From Bacteroidales bacterium UBA5219 (GTDB taxonomy: Bacteria; Bacteroidota; Bacteroidia; Bacteroidales; ML635J-15), in NCBI GenBank assembly GCA_002412425.1, contig DHVB01000070.1, positions 5,443 to 42,002 on the forward strand: a DNA stretch of 36,560 bases, read 5' to 3'. Numbering within the stretch: position 1 is the first letter of the stretch; the number at the start of each line of letters is the position of its first letter. The notes beneath the pieces were generated by a model. The model saw nothing but the letters and a program-made list of their open reading frames with translations. It made no database searches and was not told where the DNA came from. This document shows positions 34,021 through 36,560 of this stretch, one piece after another. The position numbers were made by a program, and so were the translations under genes.

Positions 34021-34374
34021 ATGATTATGGAGAAAAGAAATGAAATATTAGAATTAAGTTTTGAGTTTGCATTACAGATTATAGTCTATTGCGAACTGCT
34101 CGAAGAAAAAAGAAAGTATATAATTGCTCGTCAGTTATTGAAATCCGGAACTTCGATAGGAGCAAATGTTCGAGAAGCTCAAAATGCAGAAAGCAAACTC
34201 GATTTTATTCATAAACTTAAAATTGCAGCCAAAGAAGCCGAAGAAACAGAGTATTGGTTACTGTTATGTGAGAAATCAACAAATTATCCGTCAACAGGCG
34301 ATTTAATCACATCAATTATAAGTATCAAAAAATTGTTTAACTCTATTATTTCAACAACGAAAAACAAAAAATAG
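34021..34374 (+). CDS. four-helix-bundle protein, S23/Avd-like
   Basis: 117 residues (or 115 from the ATG at 34027). The pattern LSFEFALQIIVYCELL, ARQLLKSGTSIGANVREAQNAESKLDFIHKLKIAAKEAEETEYWLLL is diagnostic of the family first found in 23S rRNA intervening sequences and including the Avd accessory protein of diversity-generating retroelements. Neither a 23S rRNA gene nor a reverse transcriptase is in the window. Family members are basic and probably bind nucleic acid; role here unknown. Its 5' side is the octamer array, so any promoter must be in or upstream of it. Confidence 0.85.
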   Translation: MIMEKRNEILELSFEFALQIIVYCELLEEKRKYIIARQLLKSGTSIGANVREAQNAESKLDFIHKLKIAAKEAEETEYWLLLCEKSTNYPSTGDLITSIISIKKLFNSIISTTKNKK

Positions 34375-34397
34375 TATTTACCTTTAAAATTAAAAAA

Positions 34398-34547
34398 ATG
34401 AAATCAAAAATTTACAAATTAAGAACAGTGCTAATCATTACATTAGCTTATCTGTTCATCAGTTCATCAGCTTTTGCTCAATTACCCGAAAAAACGGTCA
34501 ATTGTATGAGTAGTGCCGAGTTTCAAAAATCACACTTTACAATCTGA
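34398..34547 (+). CDS. truncated secreted protein fragment (49 aa)
   Basis: A 49-residue frame: MKSKIYKLRTVLIITLAYLF followed by ISSSAFAQ gives a good signal peptide, and then only about 22 residues before TGA. Good signal with no body suggests the 5' remnant of a larger exported protein gene that has been cut, or a genuine exported peptide. The rest of the gap to 34624 has no frame I trust. A 12-nt imperfect inverted repeat lies at 34509-34520 and 34591-34602. Confidence 0.5.
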   Translation: MKSKIYKLRTVLIITLAYLFISSSAFAQLPEKTVNCMSSAEFQKSHFTI

Positions 34548-34602
34548 TATGAACATCGATAGGAGAGAGAAAGTGAAAATTACCAACTCACTCGGCATTA
34601 CT
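34509..34602. repeat. imperfect inverted repeat
   Basis: AGTAGTGCCGAG at 34509-34520 and CTCGGCATTACT at 34591-34602 pair with one mismatch (G-T type) across 70 nt. It overlaps the end of the truncated secreted ORF and may mark the scar of a deletion or a small mobile element. Confidence 0.45.
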
Positions 34603-34624
34603 TATACAAAATGTTATGGGCTTT

Positions 34625-35272
34625 TTAAGATTTTATATTAATATTATATAATAATTTTACCCCTAAAAAGTTTAAATAATCATCCTCTAAATCTATTAAG
34701 TGACCATTTAAAGAATTCCATTTACTTTTACTTAGATCTAATTCGCTAAATACTGTAATAAACAAATTATCAATAGTTTTAAGACCTAACTCAAAATATA
34801 AACCATGTGCATATTTATTTATATTTAATAGGTTAACTCCATCACGAATAGCTATATTATTACTATTTATCATAACAGTAGAATTTGTTATATAAGTATT
34901 TACGCTCATCATTTGGTATATATATCCAAAACTAAAGTCAAAAAAGTAATCATCAAACAGATAAAACCTTCTACCTAAACCAAGCACAAATCCATTATTT
35001 GAGTAATTACTTTCTATATTAGATTCTGATACAATATTATACTTAGAAGCTATACCAACTTTGCCAAATATTTTCTTATGAAAAATTCTTACACTAGCAT
35101 CTACATTAAAAAGTAAAGGAGCACTTAGAATATCATTATTTTGTTTAGTTATAGAGTATTCTTTAAAAAAGCTGATTCCAGTACCAACAGATAAATCAAT
35201 TTTTACTTGAGTGTATGAATACTCAGATATAAAAAGTAAAATAAATACACTAATAATATATTTAAATTTCAT
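34625..35272 (-). CDS. outer-membrane beta-barrel-like protein
   Basis: 215 residues with an Sec signal peptide (MKFKYIISVFILLFISEYSY, then TQ). The body is alternating short amphipathic strands with aromatic ends (FVLGLGRRFYLFDDYFFDFSFGYIYQM, GLYFELGLKT) and ends LLYNINIKS, the look of a small outer-membrane beta-barrel of the OmpA-like or porin-family type common in Bacteroidota. I cannot assign a family. It lies 2 nt after the glycine-zipper lipoprotein gene and should be co-transcribed with it. Confidence 0.65.
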   Translation of the reverse strand: MKFKYIISVFILLFISEYSYTQVKIDLSVGTGISFFKEYSITKQNNDILSAPLLFNVDASVRIFHKKIFGKVGIASKYNIVSESNIESNYSNNGFVLGLGRRFYLFDDYFFDFSFGYIYQMMSVNTYITNSTVMINSNNIAIRDGVNLLNINKYAHGLYFELGLKTIDNLFITVFSELDLSKSKWNSLNGHLIDLEDDYLNFLGVKLLYNINIKS

Positions 35273-35274
35273 AA

Positions 35275-36180
35275 TTATATGTTATTAATATTATCAATCC
35301 AGAAATCTATGTCATATCTGCATGTTGATGCAGTTAGTAAAATTATTATTTTATCAATGTCATTTATGTCGGAAGCATTAATTATTATATCTTCAAATTC
35401 AATAGAATAGTCATAAAACACTGAGTAATCGTCCATGATATAAATAACTGAAAAATATTCTTTTAATAAAGTCAAAATATCACTTGATATTAATTTATCA
35501 TTATGCAACCTAATTAATATTGATTCTAAATCTTCATTATCATAATAGTTTTCAACATAGTCTATCGTATTATTTATATCATTGATTTCATAATAGGTTA
35601 AACTGTCACTTAACAAACCTTTCTTTGTTAACATTGAACAGGAATAAATAAAAACAGAATCATTTATCAAACTATTATTTTCAAAAAATACTGTAGAGTT
35701 ACTAAAAGCAATATTTAATATATCTGCATGTATATCACCAATACAATCATATGGATTAGAAGAATATGAGATTAATTGTTTTGAACCTTTACCTCCTCCT
35801 ATTTCTTCTCCTAGTTGAAATAGAGATGCACCAACTCCTCCTGCTACACCACCAACAATAGCTCCTGTTGTAGCACCAGGTAATGCACCTACGCCACCTG
35901 CAGCACCTCCTATAGCTGCACCAGCAGCTGCACCAACTCCTGCTCCCGTAACTGCACCTGAAATATCTTTACCTGCTATTCGACAAACAGCTGCCCAAAT
36001 TTTACCTTTTGGTTTCGCTTTTGTATTATTATTCTCAAAATATCTGTTAGTCAAATCTTGCACTTCTTGTAATGTATTAGGATTATTACTATTTAATAAA
36101 TCCTTTTCACAACCTACAAATACAGTAATTACTAGTATTGATATTACTGTAACAATTAATTTACTTTTTAATATTAACAT
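35275..36180 (-). CDS. lipoprotein with a glycine-zipper segment
   Basis: 301 residues. Lipobox FVGC with Cys24, then a basic KPKGKIWAAVCRIAGKD stretch and a glycine zipper (about 74-119) of repeated GxxxG spacing, e.g. GAVTGAGVGAAAGAAIGGAA. The remaining 170 residues are acidic and Asn/Ile-rich, with no recognised motif. Glycine zippers of this kind form membrane-inserting helices in channels, outer-membrane lipoproteins and some surface toxins. No promoter element was found. First gene of a two-gene unit with the beta-barrel-like protein. Function not predictable. Confidence 0.65.
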   Translation of the reverse strand: MLILKSKLIVTVISILVITVFVGCEKDLLNSNNPNTLQEVQDLTNRYFENNNTKAKPKGKIWAAVCRIAGKDISGAVTGAGVGAAAGAAIGGAAGGVGALPGATTGAIVGGVAGGVGASLFQLGEEIGGGKGSKQLISYSSNPYDCIGDIHADILNIAFSNSTVFFENNSLINDSVFIYSCSMLTKKGLLSDSLTYYEINDINNTIDYVENYYDNEDLESILIRLHNDKLISSDILTLLKEYFSVIYIMDDYSVFYDYSIEFEDIIINASDINDIDKIIILLTASTCRYDIDFWIDNINNI

Positions 36181-36206
36181 TTTATTAATTTTTAATTTGC
36201 CTACTT

Positions 36207-36374
36207 TCAGATAAATATTTTAGGTCGCTGTTTCGGCAATTCCGACCGTTTTTGAGCATTCATTCTCTGAAACATATTTTTGACCTTTCTTTTCATGCCG
36301 ATTAAGTCGGAGGCTTTTGTCATTTCTGTTTCGTTCGTGGTATTCCAACAAACGTTAAAGTTAATTGGTTGCAT
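36207..36374 (-). CDS. possible small ORF, 55 aa
   Basis: A frame starting MQPINFNVCWNTTNETEMTK and ending RPKIFI, rich in Lys/Arg/Met in the middle (MKRKVKNMFQRMNA). Codons CGG, TCG, CCG and GCC are unlike the AT-rich neighbours, hinting at a different origin. No family recognised, and no promoter or Shine-Dalgarno seen. Could be a fragment or noise. Confidence 0.3.
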   Translation of the reverse strand: MQPINFNVCWNTTNETEMTKASDLIGMKRKVKNMFQRMNAQKRSELPKQRPKIFI

Positions 36375-36421
36375 CTCAATAATCTAATTCTTTTTATAAA
36401 AACAAATAAGTTTTTCCTTTT

Positions 36422-36505
36422 CTAATCCCCGTTGGCAAAATATTCATCGATATTTTTAGCGAAGAGAGGATTGCCCATAACGGCAGTTTGTCTAATAACC
36501 CTCAT
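36422..36505 (-). CDS. possible tiny ORF, 27 aa
   Basis: A 27-residue frame (MRVIRQTAVMGNPLFAKNID, then EYFANGD) just upstream of the 55-aa frame on the same strand. It has no known family and could be a peptide, a leader or chance. The remainder of 36181-36560 holds nothing else that I can support. Confidence 0.25.
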   Translation of the reverse strand: MRVIRQTAVMGNPLFAKNIDEYFANGD

Positions 36506-36560
36506 TTTTAATCATTTTTCTTCAAAAATACAATATTATTTTTGTTTTTAGGCAATATGT

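Noticed and set aside
34021..34374. A diversity-generating retroelement
   Set aside because: The Avd-like protein is the only component; no reverse transcriptase, template repeat or variable repeat was found in the window.
34501..34620. Integron attC-like site near the inverted repeat
   Set aside because: The terminal sequences do not match the GTTRRRY/RYYYAAC core and there is no integrase or cassette array.

Overview
The window is low-GC bacterial DNA from a member of the Bacteroidota, most likely a Bacteroidales-like or related lineage. The evidence is the type IX secretion (T9SS) genes porX and sprE/porW, a protein with a T9SS C-terminal sorting domain, DUF4270 and DUF4296 lipoproteins, promoter elements of the TTTG-N18-21-TAnnTTTG type, and almost no Shine-Dalgarno sequences. 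I cannot name the species.

Layout. 1-279: repeat-rich intergenic DNA with a 27-bp-stem nested palindrome and two copies of a short dispersed repeat. 280-6000 (minus): tightly overlapped seven-gene operon, read mlaE-like permease, mlaF-like ATPase, DUF4296 lipoprotein, amidohydrolase, radical SAM protein, MurG-like glycosyltransferase, GT2-like glycosyltransferase. 6102-7184 (plus): mannose-1-phosphate guanylyltransferase. 7188-17219 (minus): GT5-like protein, DUF4270 lipoprotein, glmS, sprE/porW, porX, tsaE and a membrane histidine kinase; this joins cell-envelope precursor synthesis to T9SS control. 17420-20961 (plus): panC, panD, heptose-1-P adenylyltransferase, a lipoprotein and radA. 20953-24147 (minus): rsmE, a CPBP-like membrane protein and a PBP4-type carboxypeptidase. 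24271-28551 (plus): pabB, pabC, lplA, mtnA and a class II aldolase, i.e. folate precursor, lipoate and methylthioribose-type salvage.

From about 28.5 kb the DNA becomes accessory in character. It holds two unknown genes around a bidirectional terminator, tRNA-Arg(CCU) flanked by the same dispersed repeat as the window start, a lipoprotein gene with a decayed tandem copy, a BatA-like vWA membrane protein, and then a patch with a tiny T9SS-sorted protein (with a rare perfect Shine-Dalgarno), an array of 32 octamer units, an S23/Avd-like four-helix-bundle protein, a truncated secreted ORF, and a two-gene unit of a glycine-zipper lipoprotein and a beta-barrel-like protein.

The most promising places for something undescribed are 33.1-36.5 kb (octamer array plus small exported proteins), the porX/sprE/histidine-kinase operon, and the duplicated and decaying lipoprotein beside tRNA-Arg. 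All functional calls come from reading motifs by eye; no search was run.
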